Origin: Sweltsa coloradensis
Taxonomy: Eukaryota; Arthropoda; Insecta; Plecoptera; Chloroperlidae
Assembly: GCA_024449915.1 (NCBI GenBank)
Contig: JAMZAV010000977.1
Location: forward strand, 62,001 to 126,000
Direction: 5' to 3'
DNA length: 64,000 nt
Shown here piece by piece: positions 33,421 through 43,813 of the stretch (within the stretch, counting starts at the first letter, position 1; every line of letters starts with the position of its first letter). The translations under genes were made by a program, and so were the position numbers. The notes under the pieces were generated by a model. The model was not told the DNA's origin. It ran no database searches and worked only from the letters and a program-made list of their open reading frames with translations.

Positions 33421-34109
33421 CCTGCCCCGCGATTCCCTAAGGTCCGCGTTAACGTTAAATATCAATTTGGCGTTAATTAACTATAACATTGCGAGTTTGT
33501 GATTCACTAACGAATTTTATCGTCAGCGGACGTTAAAAGTGACGTCATTTTTAACGCGATCCAAACCCCTGCCTTTAGCACTACGTTAAAAAAGATGGAC
33601 GGTTTGTTTACGTTTTTTCACCTCCACTTCAAATTTTTGAAGCGTTGAATAATCGTATTTTGTAGTAATAGCTATCTAAATAATCAATTTTCGGGTTAAT
33701 ATATATGTTTTAGTGTAGTTAAGTAACATCTTTACTGCATGTATAACATATACAAATAGAAATAACAAAGATTAGACATGTAATAACATAACCTCAATTA
33801 CGCAAAGAGTTCAATGGTGAATTTAGAAGTGGTTTTGTCTTTCTATTCTAACATCTTTGCTTTTAAGTTCTCTTCATTCCAGCGTTTTCATTGGCCGAGT
33901 GATTGCGATCACACAGCCTTCTCGAGAACTTGTCCAAACTAATATATAACAGGCGCCGGTCTGCTGCACCGGTAACGCGCTTTTGAGACGGTTAACGCAC
34001 CTTACAGTTTTGTTTTAGGGAATCGCGCGTTAACCTAACGTGCGGTAATTTTTAACGTGGAAGCGTTAAATTTAACGTTAACGCGGACCTTAGAGAATCG
34101 CGGTGCAGG
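33421..34109. mobile_element. 689-bp TIR element (CCTGC...GCAGG)
   Basis: The left end 'cctgccccgcgattccctaa' plus 'ggtccgcgttaacgttaaat' is inverted at 34070-34109 with two mismatches over 40 bp. A further internal copy of 'tagggaatcgcgcgttaac' lies near 34015. There is no coding sequence, so the element is a non-autonomous DNA transposon. Confidence 0.88.
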
Positions 34110-34257
34110 TCGGGTTGCTGGAACGGAAGTCGACGTACGTGCTGCTGGCCACACTCAGAAGGCGGTAGTGCAGTTCCCAATTCTACCACCAGGTAGAAGC
34201 AGAGGTAAAATCAGATGGGGGGGGGGGTAATTTAAATGGTTGATAGTTATAACACTT

Positions 34258-34520
34258 CTGTATGAACCTTCCTAGCCTACAAGCCCCAGTCTCTCAGATG
34301 AGTCATGTTAACCCACGGCCTCAACTCTACAAACCTCGCACCCCCTACTCTCACACCCCCAAGGCAACCACATCATTCTCTCCCCCTGCTACCTCCCTCA
34401 ATACCTTCTGTATGAACCTTCCTAGACTACAAGCCCCAGCCTCCAGATGTATCCCGTCTCTTCTGATCACATTCGTCACGTTAACCCACGGCCTCAACTC
34501 TTCAAACCTCGCACCCTCCA
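34258..34520. repeat. ~145-bp tandem duplication at the 3' end of the SGNH ORF
   Basis: 'tgtatgaaccttcctag', 'ctacaagccccag' and 'gttaacccacggcctcaact' each occur twice, about 145-175 bp apart. The duplication copies the DGIHL-containing end of the minus-strand esterase ORF. The copy nearer 34.3 kb lies downstream of the frame end. Confidence 0.75.
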
Positions 34521-34998
34521 CCATACACGCCCTTTCTATCGCCCTGTTCATCTTGTCGATAAAATTCTCATGTATGTTCCACCTATCTATAATCCCCCCC
34601 ATCACGATGTGCGCCCCTTGGTACACCCTCTTGGCAACAGCGAGCAACCCTCTGCAGTTCTTTTCCATCTCGGCCACATCCACGCCGCAGCTCAGATCAT
34701 TCGTTCCCACATGGATGTACACAGCTTTGACGCCGCTCACATGACCTTTATTGTGAATTATGCGTGTGATGTTGTAGATCACCGACCCTGGGTAGGACTC
34801 AATCTCGATGTCACCCCCACGAAACAGTTCAGCTACTACGTACAACATGGAGTCGCCGATTGCCACCATTTGCCGATGGCTTCCATTTTGTTTTTGGTCT
34901 CCGACCTCGCACTTTTCTTTGAGATGCTCGTCCGGTAACGGATCATCGTGTTCATGGTATTCAATAGAAACCTCTCCCTCTGTAACTAATAACAACAC
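34351..34998 (-). CDS. SGNH/GDSL hydrolase-fold protein (possibly transposon-derived)
   Basis: The ORF carries the SGNH family blocks in order: block I VAIGDSMLY (Ser nucleophile), block II Gly in SYPGSVIYNI, block III HVGTNDL (Asn) and block V DGIHLEAGA (Asp, His). A full set of catalytic residues is therefore kept. Length (up to 215 residues) fits a single-domain esterase. Similar proteins occur as free genes and within ORF1 of some LINEs. An acceptor-like gttacag precedes the frame near 34985. An upstream minus-strand segment ending at 35095 has a perfect gtaagt donor in compatible phase, so there may be a second exon. Confidence 0.75.
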   Translation of the reverse strand: MLLLVTEGEVSIEYHEHDDPLPDEHLKEKCEVGDQKQNGSHRQMVAIGDSMLYVVAELFRGGDIEIESYPGSVIYNITRIIHNKGHVSGVKAVYIHVGTNDLSCGVDVAEMEKNCRGLLAVAKRVYQGAHIVMGGIIDRWNIHENFIDKMNRAIERACMVEGARFEELRPWVNVTNVIRRDGIHLEAGACSLGRFIQKVLREVAGGENDVVALGV

Positions 34999-35095
34999 AT
35001 ATTTGTACCGATTTAAATTAGTCTTCTGAATACTCTGTAGTTACCTGTATTGGATATCAGATGATCACATTACCATTATTATAAATCAACTTACC

Positions 35096-36175
35096 TGGAA
35101 TCTGCGCCTCCACATCTTTGGTCCTCCATAAGTGGAGAGCGCTGAAGACGATTATGATGAAACCTACTCCCAGACATGGGAAGATCCGCGTCTTCAACAA
35201 CTTGGACATAACTTGAAAGCTCTTGTGCAGCTTATTAATGCAAAAACCAGACTATACTTGATAGTTGGAGAAATATTTATAGAAGTATCTTGGAATCGCT
35301 CACAAACTTTGATGAATTTTTTCGTCTTTCTTTCAGTTAATTTGATGTTAACTTTGCTTGATTTTCCGTTGGCGTATTTAATTAGTTTACAAGTTCTAAC
35401 TCGGTATTGCAGTTTTTGAATGCATTATTCTGCTATAAAACTATACTTTCTTGTGATTGCAATTAAGCATTTAGTCCAACTGAGATCGAAAACATAAACT
35501 CTGACTCAACTTCACTTAGCTTGTTATGAGTTCGATTCTCATTCGTCGCAAACTTGTACGATATGTATTATCTTAAAACAATTAATATCTCTTCATGCAT
35601 CGATTATTAAATCTTCGCTCGCTTACTCGGACGTGAATGAGATGAACAAGGACACAGTGAGTGAGAACGTCTGTCGTCGGTGTAGCCACGTTACCAAGTT
35701 GTGTTGTAAAGAAATAAACGTTTTGGCTTTTAGCCATTGACAAATTTAAATAAATTAAAATTGAACTATATAGAAGGTCAGACTTGCATTATTAGGCCTT
35801 GAGCAAGAGGAAAAAATGGCTCACTTGAGGTGAATAAACGTGGCATACATCGTTGGATTCCTCACACCCTACAAAAAATTAATCAAGATGATACTTTGTC
35901 AATATTGGAAGGGAAAATAGCGTCGCGACGCCTTGAAGTCTGGCGACGTCCAAATTTCGCTCACGCACATTACTTTACATAAACTAGGTTGAAATGTTAT
36001 TGGTTCAAGATAATGACATAAACTTTGTTGCATTTTACTCAAATTGGATATATATTTCATTCGAACGAACACATACCTGACAAATGTTGAGATGTGAAGT
36101 TGGCGGAAGTTCATTTCCGACGTCCCTAATCAGCGGCAGATTCAAAATAACTATTCCTAGACATCTTTTTTTTAT
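35096..36175 (+). other. Unassigned stretch
   Basis: A 95-codon + strand ORF (35132-35419) starts with an acidic stretch and ends hydrophobic, but I do not recognise it. A gcgtcgcgacgcc core near 35921 resembles the repeat at 1.27 kb. Nothing else is seen. Confidence 0.4.
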
Positions 36176-36560
36176 TATTATTATTATTTAACGTCTATCC
36201 TATTCAGTTATAAAAACTGATTTACAAAAGAGGACAACTAAATTAATCTAAATACAAAGATGCAGACACAACAATGAACTGCATTTGACAACAACAATGC
36301 ATTAAAACTCAACAATTTTGGTAACAAATAAAAAAGATATTAAATGCAATTAATGAATAAATCAAATATTAAAAAAGGGTGGGGAAATAAAAAGAAAAGA
36401 AAAAGAAAAAGAAAAGGAAAAGGAAAGGAAAGGAATAAAGAAAGAAAAATAGAGAAAAACATCAAAAAATAAAAACGAAAAGGAAAGAAATGATTTATTA
36501 GATGATCCCACTCAAACGAATATGAGGTTTGCCAAAAATCAGGAACAGCAAATCCTGAGT
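36176..36560 (-). mobile_element. LINE 3' end, second copy
   Basis: This matches the 3' UTR of the LINE at 22.5 kb: 'ctattcagttataaaaactg', 'gggtggggaaataaaaag', purine-rich run, 'cagcaaatc'. Its tail at the left is (att)n. It is severely 5'-truncated, with no coding sequence left. Confidence 0.8.
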
Positions 36561-36568
36561 GACCCTGA

Positions 36569-37096
36569 GGCTGCGTTCCAATGCTTCTTTGCCCTGCTAG
36601 CCACTACCGTCTAGCCACTAACCTGATAACTGCTACCTACTTACACCTTTGGGCATACACTTTTGAAGTCTACCTACTGTGGCTACTCACAGCTTCCTAA
36701 ACAGATAGAAAAGTCATCAACAACCCTAACAATAAACATAAACAATAAACAAACCCTAACCTCACTTTTCACATGAAACCATTGAAAAGAATGCTTGACT
36801 GGATGTAAGTATTTGTATTTGCTGTTATAATCAATTTTACTATCGTAATATCATCAATTTATAATACTTTAACTCCATAAGTAGCTTCTAGTTGTAGGTT
36901 TGTGGCTGCGAAATTACTGGCCGCCATTTTGCTAGCAGGCTAGTGGGCGTCGTAGTGTACACTTGCGCCCGCTCACCGCCGTCCACTAGCCTGCTAGCCA
37001 AATCGGAGCTTTGGTCGCCTGCTAGTCACTTCACTTCCGGTAAATGAGTCCACTACGCAGTAGACTAGCGTAAAAATGAAGCATTGGAACGCAGCC
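36569..37096. mobile_element. 528-bp MITE with TGA target duplication
   Basis: The termini 'ggctgcgttccaatgcttc' and 'gaagcattggaacgcagcc' are perfect 19-bp inverted repeats, flanked on both sides by TGA. The interior has 'ctagcaggctagtgggcg'-type inverted motifs. No ORF of note. Confidence 0.87.
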
Positions 37097-37359
37097 TGAT
37101 AATAGACCACTGTAATGTAGGTCTACTAGCAAACATAACCTCAAAATAAGATAGCCACAAACCGCCATCTTGACGTTAAGATTTACATCCAGACGGTGGT
37201 GCAATCGCAATGGAATCGCAATATACAATCGAGGGACGCCGCCCAATAGGCCCATTGGATAAGACCTTTTCGCACATCGCTTTAGGCCCATGTTGGCTTC
37301 AAAGTTACAGTATAGCATGCGCAGTCCACATAAGTATATAGAAGTCAGTGATTCCCACC

Positions 37360-37692
37360 CTATGTAGTTACGCAAGCAGTAGAATCAATATAATTCACAA
37401 CATCGTTTCTCAACGGGCGATTCTTAACCTTCAGTACGACAAACTTTTCTATCGTCACCGTGATCTCGTGCATTTCATGTGCGACACAGATAAATATCAA
37501 GGTTGCCACCGCTGAGTTGAGTGCTGGGTACCCGGGTAGGAGGACGAGTAGACCGTGAGAGTCAGCAGCCAGCCAGACGTGGTACTGACTGACGAACAGT
37601 TCCAATGAGAACCGGCCAAACCAGGAGAAGATGGCAGAAGAACATGAACGCAACCTAGCGCTCAAGTTACGTACGATTACGAAAGCTGAAAT
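37360..37692 (-). CDS. CASD1: CASD1-like gene 2, last exon
   Basis: On the minus strand, after tttccag the exon opens ISAFVIVRN in phase 0, followed by FSWFGRFSLELFVSQYHVWL, AADSHGLLVLLPGYP and FICVAHEMHEITV, with a stop at 37360-37362. It is closely related to exon 11 of gene 1 but about 18 codons longer. The reading frame is intact. The previous exon is over 15 kb upstream (53.05 kb), across an intron filled with transposons. Gene 2 is tail-to-tail with gene 1. Confidence 0.9.
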   Translation of the reverse strand: MSAFVIVRNLSARLRSCSSAIFSWFGRFSLELFVSQYHVWLAADSHGLLVLLPGYPALNSAVATLIFICVAHEMHEITVTIEKFVVLKVKNRPLRNDVVNYIDSTACVTT

Positions 37693-38352
37693 CTGGAAAA
37701 GAAAGAGAATTTTAAATTTAATTGTGTAAAGTTTCAGGAAGGCTTTGGGCGGCGCAGTTTCCACTCACTTTGGGTGACTGGTGTACGAAGAATGCAATTT
37801 CAACATGGCTACGATAGGCGGGTATGAAGAAATCACGTAGTTTACATCTTCTACAATGATTAAAAAATGTGTACGACGAAAAATGTTAATTCATCTGATA
37901 GCAAAGGTACAGCCACGAAATAGGATACTTCTAAAGCGTCGAAGCTTTTAATTGTTTATACTATGTCCAGAGCTTCAATTTCCAATGTTTCCTTGCTAGA
38001 ACGTTATTTACATATATTGTTAGTATAGATAACTTTGAACTGATAAATGTTATGCAGCTTTGAAATCACCCTTTTAACAATTAGTCGTCCATGACAGCCG
38101 GTGTGACGTCATCTGAAACTCTCGTATAGAGATATATAATAAGTATAAATAACAAATGATTTTTTTAATTCTAGGTGGACGTCTGAGTGTATATACCGGC
38201 TGTCCTATATTTTAACTTAAGTAGTATCTTCTCAAATGTTAAGTAGAATATTAACAAAATGAAGTAGTATGAATCTTATTCGTGCATTACTCTTGCAATA
38301 CAAATATAAACAGAAGACTATAGATCTGGAGATCGATAAATTTACGACTAAA
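37693..38352 (-). other. Gene 2 last intron, first part
   Basis: Unique-looking intron sequence. Poly-pyrimidine and acceptor ctttcttttccag lie directly before the last exon. No gene is seen. Confidence 0.55.
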
Positions 38353-39005
38353 GGTGGATTCATGACATTGCGATGCGATGCGATGCGATGCGTTGCGTTG
38401 CGTTGCGATTTTCTTGGACCAATCAGGCACCAGCTACGTGTGATATCGCAACTCATCGCAAAATTTGGTCAACTTTCAACGCGCGCAAGTCAAGGCTTCC
38501 TATTTCATATTTTGACATGATTATCTAATTCGCAGTGCAAGCCGGCTCCTGACATAAACACAAGCATATTATTAACTATCTCAAACTTATAATAATAGTA
38601 TGGGTAAAAGAAACCTACCCATATTAAGAGCCTAGCTCTTAGAGACCTGAGCTTATCTATTGTGTATTAAATTTGACAATTATAAACCCTATCCTACTCG
38701 GTTGGGAATAACACACACTTCTCTTTTGTGCTGTCACTATGAAGGAAACAATGGCCTGCGATTTAACTAACAACAATTTGGGTCCACTAGATACTTATGC
38801 TAAGCTAGCAGCTGTTAGGTATCTAGTAAACCCTGACAACAACATAAAATAATAAAACAGCCCCGACACAAAGTGTGCACAGGCAGTGGATGCGTTTTTT
38901 CTCCGCAAGGTCGTGAACTACATGCAGAACAAAGCAGTATCTCGCAAAATCGCAACGCAACGCAACGCATCGCATCGCATCGCAACGCAATGTCATGAAT
39001 CCACC
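38353..39005. mobile_element. TIR element with GCGAT/GCGTT microsatellite ends
   Basis: The left end 'ggtggattcatgacattgcg' runs into (atgcg)n(ttgcg)n. The right end is the inverse, (cgcaa)n(cgcat)n then 'cgcaatgtcatgaatccacc'. A second 'gaatccacctttaa' at 39009-39022 duplicates the outermost bases. The TIRs are about 60 bp and include the microsatellites; the interior shows nothing coding. Confidence 0.85.
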
Positions 39006-39034
39006 TAAGGAATCCACCTTTAAGCGCCTGTCAA

Positions 39035-39561
39035 ACCATGGAGTTATAAAATAGTACTGGCGTACTGAAAGCGCAGGTGTGTGGTCGGCGGTGTACAAGT
39101 TAGAACTTCAAATTGGCAGACATTTTGATTGTTTACTTTGGTAACCAAGGTAACCTAGGGCCTACCACAGTTTATTGTAGCAAAGTTTAACCTGCTAGTA
39201 GTGGTTTTAACCATCAAAATGGCGAATAGGCTCAAACAAACAAACACGATCGTGGACGTGCAGTTCCATTTGAGCTAGACCTCCTATGGTCAGACCATGG
39301 AGTTGGATGATAAGGAGGTCTAGCTCAAATGGAACAGCACGTCCACAATCGTGTTTGTTTCTTTGAGCCTATTCGCCATTTTGATTGTTATAACCACTAC
39401 TAGCAGGCTAAACTTTGCTACCATGAACTGTGGTAGGCCCTAGGTTACCTTGGTTACCAAAGTAAACAATCAAAATGTCTGCCAATTTGAAGTGCTAACT
39501 TGTACACCGCCGACCACACACCTGCGCCTCCAGTACGCCAGTACTATTTATAACTCCATGG
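39035..39561. mobile_element. Foldback element with ~240-bp arms
   Basis: 'ccatggagttataaaatagt' is matched by 'actatttataactccatgg' at the far end, and mirrored blocks run inward to 'ggaggtctagctcaaatgg'. The loop is about 30 bp near 39290. No coding sequence. Confidence 0.9.
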
Positions 39562-39567
39562 TCAGAT

Positions 39568-39862
39568 GATTGAGAAAATCGCGCGAGTTGGCTCGCGCGA
39601 GTAACTCTCTGGGAGTAGGCCTGCACTTGTTTACATGGAACTCACCGCCTCCCCGTCAGACGGTGAGCCAGCGAGCGCGAGCTCGCGCTCGCCACGAAAA
39701 ATGTCCAGCTTGTTCAACTTCCTAGCGAGTCGAGTAGCGAGAGCCAATCAGAACTCACTACCGTAACACGTGACCAGTGAACACCAATAGGTGGCGTTAT
39801 TGTTACCTTCATTGTCTGTCGTGTGACAAGGATGGTAATAAACTCGCGCGATTTTCTCAATC
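39568..39862. mobile_element. 295-bp MITE with perfect 22-bp TIRs
   Basis: The ends 'gattgagaaaatcgcgcgag' (+tt) and its exact inverse are separated by GC-rich sequence with 'ctcgcgcgag' and 'agcgagcgcgagctcgc' motifs. It lies directly against the preceding foldback element. Confidence 0.87.
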
Positions 39863-39969
39863 GTGTGACAGCCGCTTTACGTAACGTTCTACTTTCTCCC
39901 ACGGACTGTGAACACGCGTAAAAATACAACAACCCCTTCTGAATGCGATTAGACTCATCCGTCCAATGA

Positions 39970-40023
39970 CATGCAATGACGTACATAGCTTTGCGTAGCA
40001 AAGCTTATGTACGTCATTGCATC
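39970..40023. repeat. Short hairpin
   Basis: 'atgcaatgacgtacat' and 'atgtacgtcattgcat' pair around 'agctttgcgtagcaaagct', forming a long, nearly perfect stem. Confidence 0.85.
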
Positions 40024-40343
40024 CGTCTTGGTTTTATTATGGAACGAAACTCAAATTTATTATCACTTTTCTGTCCGTGTACAGTGGTTCTAACGAAAGA
40101 ATGCTACATTTGACCAGTAAAAGTACACAAAATAACTATCCCCGTTACTACATCCTTGCAAAGCTTGACAAAGTTGAATTTGAAAGTATTTTACTATACA
40201 ATATTGATTTGATTTGTTGTTACGCTTAGCTTGGTTTTGCCAGAATCGTTGAGTAATGAAATTAACGCATCAGACATTAGTAGTAGAAGGAGAAGGGGGA
40301 GGGGGACTTCAATGTTAAAGGCTCATTTATATTAACCAGCTTA

Positions 40344-41749
40344 GGGCCGGTTTTTCAATCAGTTCAACGGAGACCGTAAAGCTTAACAGTCTGTTAGCTG
40401 ACGAACTCTTCCGAAGCCTGTGATTGGTTACAGCTTGTATTGCAGAGTTTTTTGTCTTGAAATTCTAGAATCTTTGGAAAAGACAATAGACAGTTTGTTA
40501 ATATTGCGTTCGACATATTTGCAAGGAAGGTATTTTCTTACATTTTGTGATTGAATTGTGTAGACCTTTAACATCATGTCAGGTATTGAAAATATAAATA
40601 TAAAATAAAATAAACCGGGACAAATGGAAACCCTAACTAGGACAAGTTAACTTTTGTAGTGTAGGCGCAGTTCTAGGGTTGTAATAATTGGTTCAATGTT
40701 TGCAAGCAAATGTAAAGGGCTAGGGCATTGCTTTTTTAGGTAGCCCCTACAGTGGGTATGGTGGCCTAGGCCTATCTACTTTACAGACTGTTCATTCATG
40801 AACCTTGGTCAATCTATGACATGGTAAATAGGGCAGAAAAATTAAACAGTGTTTTAAACGTGTAGGCTAGGCCTAATCAAGAATAATGTTTTTGACTAGT
40901 CTATTCACCAGTCACCTTGCAGTAGGAGTTGCTAAATGATGCCCAGTTTTGTCAAGCAATATTTGAATTGTGGGTTTTCTTAACCTAAATCGCATGAAGA
41001 AGTCCGTGTCATCCCACATTGCAAAATGATCAGGACGTTGCCGAACAACCTTTTTGGTTTATTTGTATTAAGGACGCGTCATCCGTTAGGTCATACCCTA
41101 ATGCACCACCCTAGTCATATGGTGAGGATGGGCCCATGCTGGTCAGAACCAGCCACGGGTAAGGGGAGGAAGGGGGGTTTCTCACGTCGCGGTCGTCATC
41201 GTCTTTGTCATCGTTCGCTGTGTCATTGTCATTGTCGCCGGGGGGTCGTCAAGGGAAGGGGGCATGGTCCCGGCTGACGATTGCCAGAGCTCGCCTCTAG
41301 TTTCGAGGAGTAAGATACTCCGATCTTACTAGCTGATGTTTGCGAGCTTGACTTTTCTCTTGAATCGCCTTTTACGATTAGCAGAGCCATGCTCTGGGCC
41401 AATTCTACCCCGGGCCCAGACGGGGGCTCTCTAGTTCTAGCATGGTTTAAAAATTCGTTTGCCATTTCTTCTATTTCATCATCAGTTGATGAGTCTAAAT
41501 AATCATTACCTTGAAGATTAGCCATCACTGCAAAGTATTAACGTTCTTATAATTATTGTTATTATTGTCATAACCTCAAAAAATGACAGTTGATTTCAAG
41601 TCGCCATCTTGGAATGTCTCTAATCAGTCTGTTACAGCCTTAACGGATTCACTTTCTTAGCGTTAAGCAGCCATTGAAAAACACCGACTTCTGCTAATCA
41701 GCTGATTAAGCTTTACGAACTCTTTAACGACCGATTGAAAAACCGGCCC
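40344..41749. mobile_element. PIF/Harbinger-like non-autonomous element (TTA target duplication)
   Basis: The termini 'gggccggtttttcaatcagt' and the inverse of 'ccgattgaaaaaccggccc' form ~20-bp TIRs flanked by TTA at 40341-40343 and 41750-41752. A 3-bp TTA duplication with G-rich TIRs is characteristic of PIF/Harbinger. No DDE transposase is seen, only an unrecognised 99-codon ORF. Confidence 0.85.
41229..41528 (-). CDS. Unrecognised 99-codon ORF inside Harbinger-like element
   Basis: The translation starts MMANLQGNDYLDSSTDDEIE, an acidic N-terminus followed by a Ser/Thr/Pro-rich tail. Harbinger elements often carry a second, Myb-like gene, but no such fold is visible here. It could be an N-terminal remnant of an element protein or a chance ORF. 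Confidence 0.35.
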   Translation of the reverse strand: MMANLQGNDYLDSSTDDEIEEMANEFLNHARTREPPSGPGVELAQSMALLIVKGDSREKSSSQTSASKIGVSYSSKLEASSGNRQPGPCPLPLTTPRRQ

Positions 41750-41760
41750 TTATCTTTGTA

Positions 41761-42414
41761 TAAAGACGAAGATTTTACATATAGTAGTGGCCTTTACATG
41801 AATTCGTTCATCGAACAATAGCTGATGTTCCTTAGGATCCATTTTTGCTATTTGTTTACGTTTTCAATCGGATATGACCGGAAATTGTCAGCTCGAGTCT
41901 CTCTCTGATTGGTTAAAAGCTTAATGTTAAGTAAGCTGCTAAGTAAAAGTTTGGAGTTTGCAAACTTTCAGTTGCTGATAAGTATAAGTTTAAAGGCTAA
42001 GTTTTGGTCATGAACAGACATGTTGTTTTCCATAAGACAAACCTTTAAGTTAGAGGCTAAGTTAGCTAGTAAGTTAGTTGTGAATGGCCCTTTAAGGGCC
42101 ACTAACTTAAAGGTTTGTCTTATGGAAAACAACATGTCTGTTCATGACCAAAACTTAGCCTTTAACTTACACTTATCATCAACCGAAAGTTTGCAAACTC
42201 CAAACTTTTACGTAGCAGCTAACTTAACATTAAGCTTTTAACCAATCAGAGAGAGACTCGAGCCGACAATTTCCGGTCATATCCGATTGAAAACGTAAAC
42301 AAATAGCAAAAATGGAACCCAGGGAACATCAGCTATTGTTCGATGAATAGCTATTGAACGAATTCATGAAAAGGCCACTGCTATATGTAAAATCTTCGTC
42401 TTTATCTTAGACCA
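41761..42414. mobile_element. Foldback element with ~300-bp arms
   Basis: 'taaagacgaagattttacat' is inverted at the right as 'atgtaaaatcttcgtcttta'. The mirror continues through 'cggatatgaccggaaattgt' and 'aacagacatgttgttttcc' to a centre near 42070-42100 (ggccctttaagggcc). It starts only 8 bp after the Harbinger-like element. Confidence 0.92.
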
Positions 42415-43636
42415 TATATCGGGTGGACAGAGCGCGCGCCTATACCTGCCGTTGCAGCGGTTGAAGCCGAGCTGGGAACAAAGAGAGTGAGAGAGAGGGA
42501 GAGATTCTCGGAAGTCGGTGGTGGCAAGAAGCGCGTAGTGCCATTGAAACGTACAGTAATTTCGCGTACTAGAAGTAGTGAATCTCTCGTTACTTTCAAG
42601 AATGTGATGGTATCTTAAAATGTATTATGCATATTTATTCCTTGGGACAACATCAAATAAATTTTTAGTTTATTTTAGCCATCTTCCGATAGAAATTTAT
42701 TTCTATGTGTTTGGCGGAAATATGCCAGATTTCAACATCTCTATCATCATCTTTACTAAATATTTTTATTTACGGGAAGGAAATGTTTTTTTCTTAAAGG
42801 GGTATTCACCCTTCCCCCACCAAACTCAAAAAAATATTTCATTTTTACTAACTAGTTATGAATTTAAAACAACAAATGTTGGTCCACCGTTACCAGAAAA
42901 TTTTCCAAACTTGTAAATTTTCGATCTAGACATCCGGTAAATCTCACATAAGAAATAACATTGGAGATCTTTGAGCCCCGTGACCTTAGAGGATTTTTGT
43001 ATAAAATTGGCCGTCATTAATTGACGTTTTCCGTAAATCATCTACGTAATTAAGGCATGTTGTTTGGTCAAAATATGCTTAAAACCAAGAGAAGGTGTAA
43101 TTTCGGAACGCATATTTTTGCGTGTTAAGAGTATATATTATTCGTGCAAGTTTCTAAAATATGGACATTTAGATTGGTATGATGCTATATATAGTAATAG
43201 TATCTACGTGAAACAAAAATTAGCAGGTTGAAGCAAAATTCACAAAAAAGCAAATTTTCTCAACTTTTAGGATAAAAAGCCTTTAAAAAAAAAAATCGTG
43301 TTTAGTCATAGGTAAAATATATAATTTGTAAACTGTCATTTAAGTTTAGTAGCCTATTATGCTCTATTAAAAAATAAAAATAAAATAATATCAAAAACCC
43401 AAGATGACATGACCTTGCAAATAGGGCTGAGTGAGTATAGTATAATAAATAGAATAGAATTTTGTAACACTTTTAAAATATTAAATTAATTATTATTAAT
43501 TGTTAACTTAAAAATTAATTAATATTTGATAATGGTGCCTATTATGCAAGTGAGGTTGTTCGTTGAGGAAAATGGGGGGGGGGGAGAGGGGTACACCAGA
43601 TGTCATCATTCTCATTTCTGTTTGGCTGTTGTGAGG
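42415..43636 (-). other. Gene 2 last intron, spacer
   Basis: No gene or clear repeat. A ga-rich run lies near 42485-42505 and a poly-G run near 43575. Short ORFs at 42402-42599 and 42620-42916 show no known domain. Confidence 0.5.
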
Positions 43637-43645
43637 GCCTACAAA

Positions 43646-43653
43646 ATAATAGT

Positions 43654-43704
<51 letters not shown>

Positions 43705-43754
43705 TATAATAATAATAAAAATAATAATAATAATATAATAATAATAATCATAAA

Positions 43755-43798
<44 letters not shown>

Positions 43799-43807
43799 GA
43801 AATAATA
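43646..43807. repeat. (AAT)n microsatellite, left flank of Dong-like element
   Basis: About 160 bp of AAT repeats with a few interruptions. The homopolymeric Ile, Asn and Tyr ORFs here are artefacts of the repeat. Confidence 0.95.
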
Positions 43808-43813
43808 GGAAAT

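Noticed and set aside
34447..34938. A 163-codon + strand gene
   Set aside because: It is the antisense shadow of the SGNH esterase ORF and has no motif of its own.
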